Of a stretch of 6,338 bases of DNA, positions 6,301 through 6,338 are shown one piece after another. Every line of letters starts with the position of its first letter. Within the stretch, counting starts at the first letter, position 1. The position numbers were made by a program, and so were the translations under genes. Origin of the DNA: an uncultured Clostridia bacterium (GTDB taxonomy: Bacteria; Bacillota; Clostridia; Christensenellales; CAG-314); the NCBI GenBank assembly GCA_934281515.1, contig CAKQXG010000121.1, forward strand, positions 1 through 6,338, read 5' to 3'. The notes beneath the pieces are model-generated. The model was not told the DNA's origin, searched no databases, and saw nothing but the letters and a program-made list of their open reading frames with translations.

Positions 6301-6338
6301 TACAGCCAATGTGTAACTACCTTCGCAAACCACGAACC

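Larger units (their letters stand above)
6143..6338 (-). other. Unassigned repeat-bearing region, upstream transcript 3' end
   Basis: I do not recognise a gene here. The region must be transcribed on the minus strand if the terminator at 6142-6103 is used. Two minus-strand frames are open from the edge: one of 57 codons from 6338 to a TAG at 6167-6165, only about 22 bases before the terminator stem, and one of 45 codons from 6336 to a TAG at 6201-6199. Neither resembles a family I know. A 23-nt sequence is repeated exactly 97 bp apart, which is not a multiple of three, so the two copies fall in different frames. That favours a nucleic-acid element (structured 3' region, small RNA or interspersed repeat) over a protein repeat, although the end of a truncated coding gene remains possible. 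Confidence 0.4.

Noticed and set aside
6143..6338. tRNA or other known structured RNA
   Set aside because: No cloverleaf, no TTCGA-type T-loop with matching acceptor stems, and no tmRNA or RNase P core recognised on either strand.

Overview
The window looks like a low-to-mid GC Firmicutes chromosome, most likely an uncultured member of the Clostridia. The evidence is a bifunctional-type Rel synthetase/hydrolase with the RFKD signature, a long Firmicutes-style RecJ with a C-terminal extension, purine-rich GGAG/AAGGAGG ribosome binding sites, sigma-A type promoter hexamers, and the gene order secD-like > recJ > rel, a recognisable clostridial arrangement. I cannot name a genus from the sequence alone.

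All convincing genes are on the minus strand, so transcription runs from high to low coordinates. From right to left: (1) 6338-6143 is an unassigned stretch. It carries two identical 23-nt direct repeats and ends in a strong intrinsic terminator (6142-6121) that closes a transcription unit entering from outside the window. (2) A near-consensus sigma-A promoter (6069-6041), with three TTTCCG motifs spaced exactly 10 bp apart upstream and a perfect 12-bp palindrome just after the predicted start of transcription, begins a new unit. (3) A 421-aa SecD-like membrane protein (5950-4685) has the SecD topology and periplasmic-type P1 fold. It lacks the recognisable LGLDLxGG motif and the transmembrane-4 aspartate of ordinary SecD, and no secF follows. 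(4) A terminator-like hairpin sits just before recJ, which encodes the single-strand DNA exonuclease (4582-2333). (5) A 126-nt gap contains nested inverted repeats in the leader of rel, the (p)ppGpp synthetase/hydrolase (2206-14).

The three genes do not form one pathway. They are protein export (apparently degenerate or divergent), DNA repair, and stringent-response signalling, and the block is best read as a conserved neighbourhood rather than a functional operon. The apt gene, often found between recJ and rel in Firmicutes, is absent here. The recJ and rel proteins look intact and ordinary. The most unusual parts are the SecD-like protein without its usual signature residues or a secF partner, and the repeat-bearing region at the right edge. 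The long plus-strand open frames are antisense shadows of these genes.
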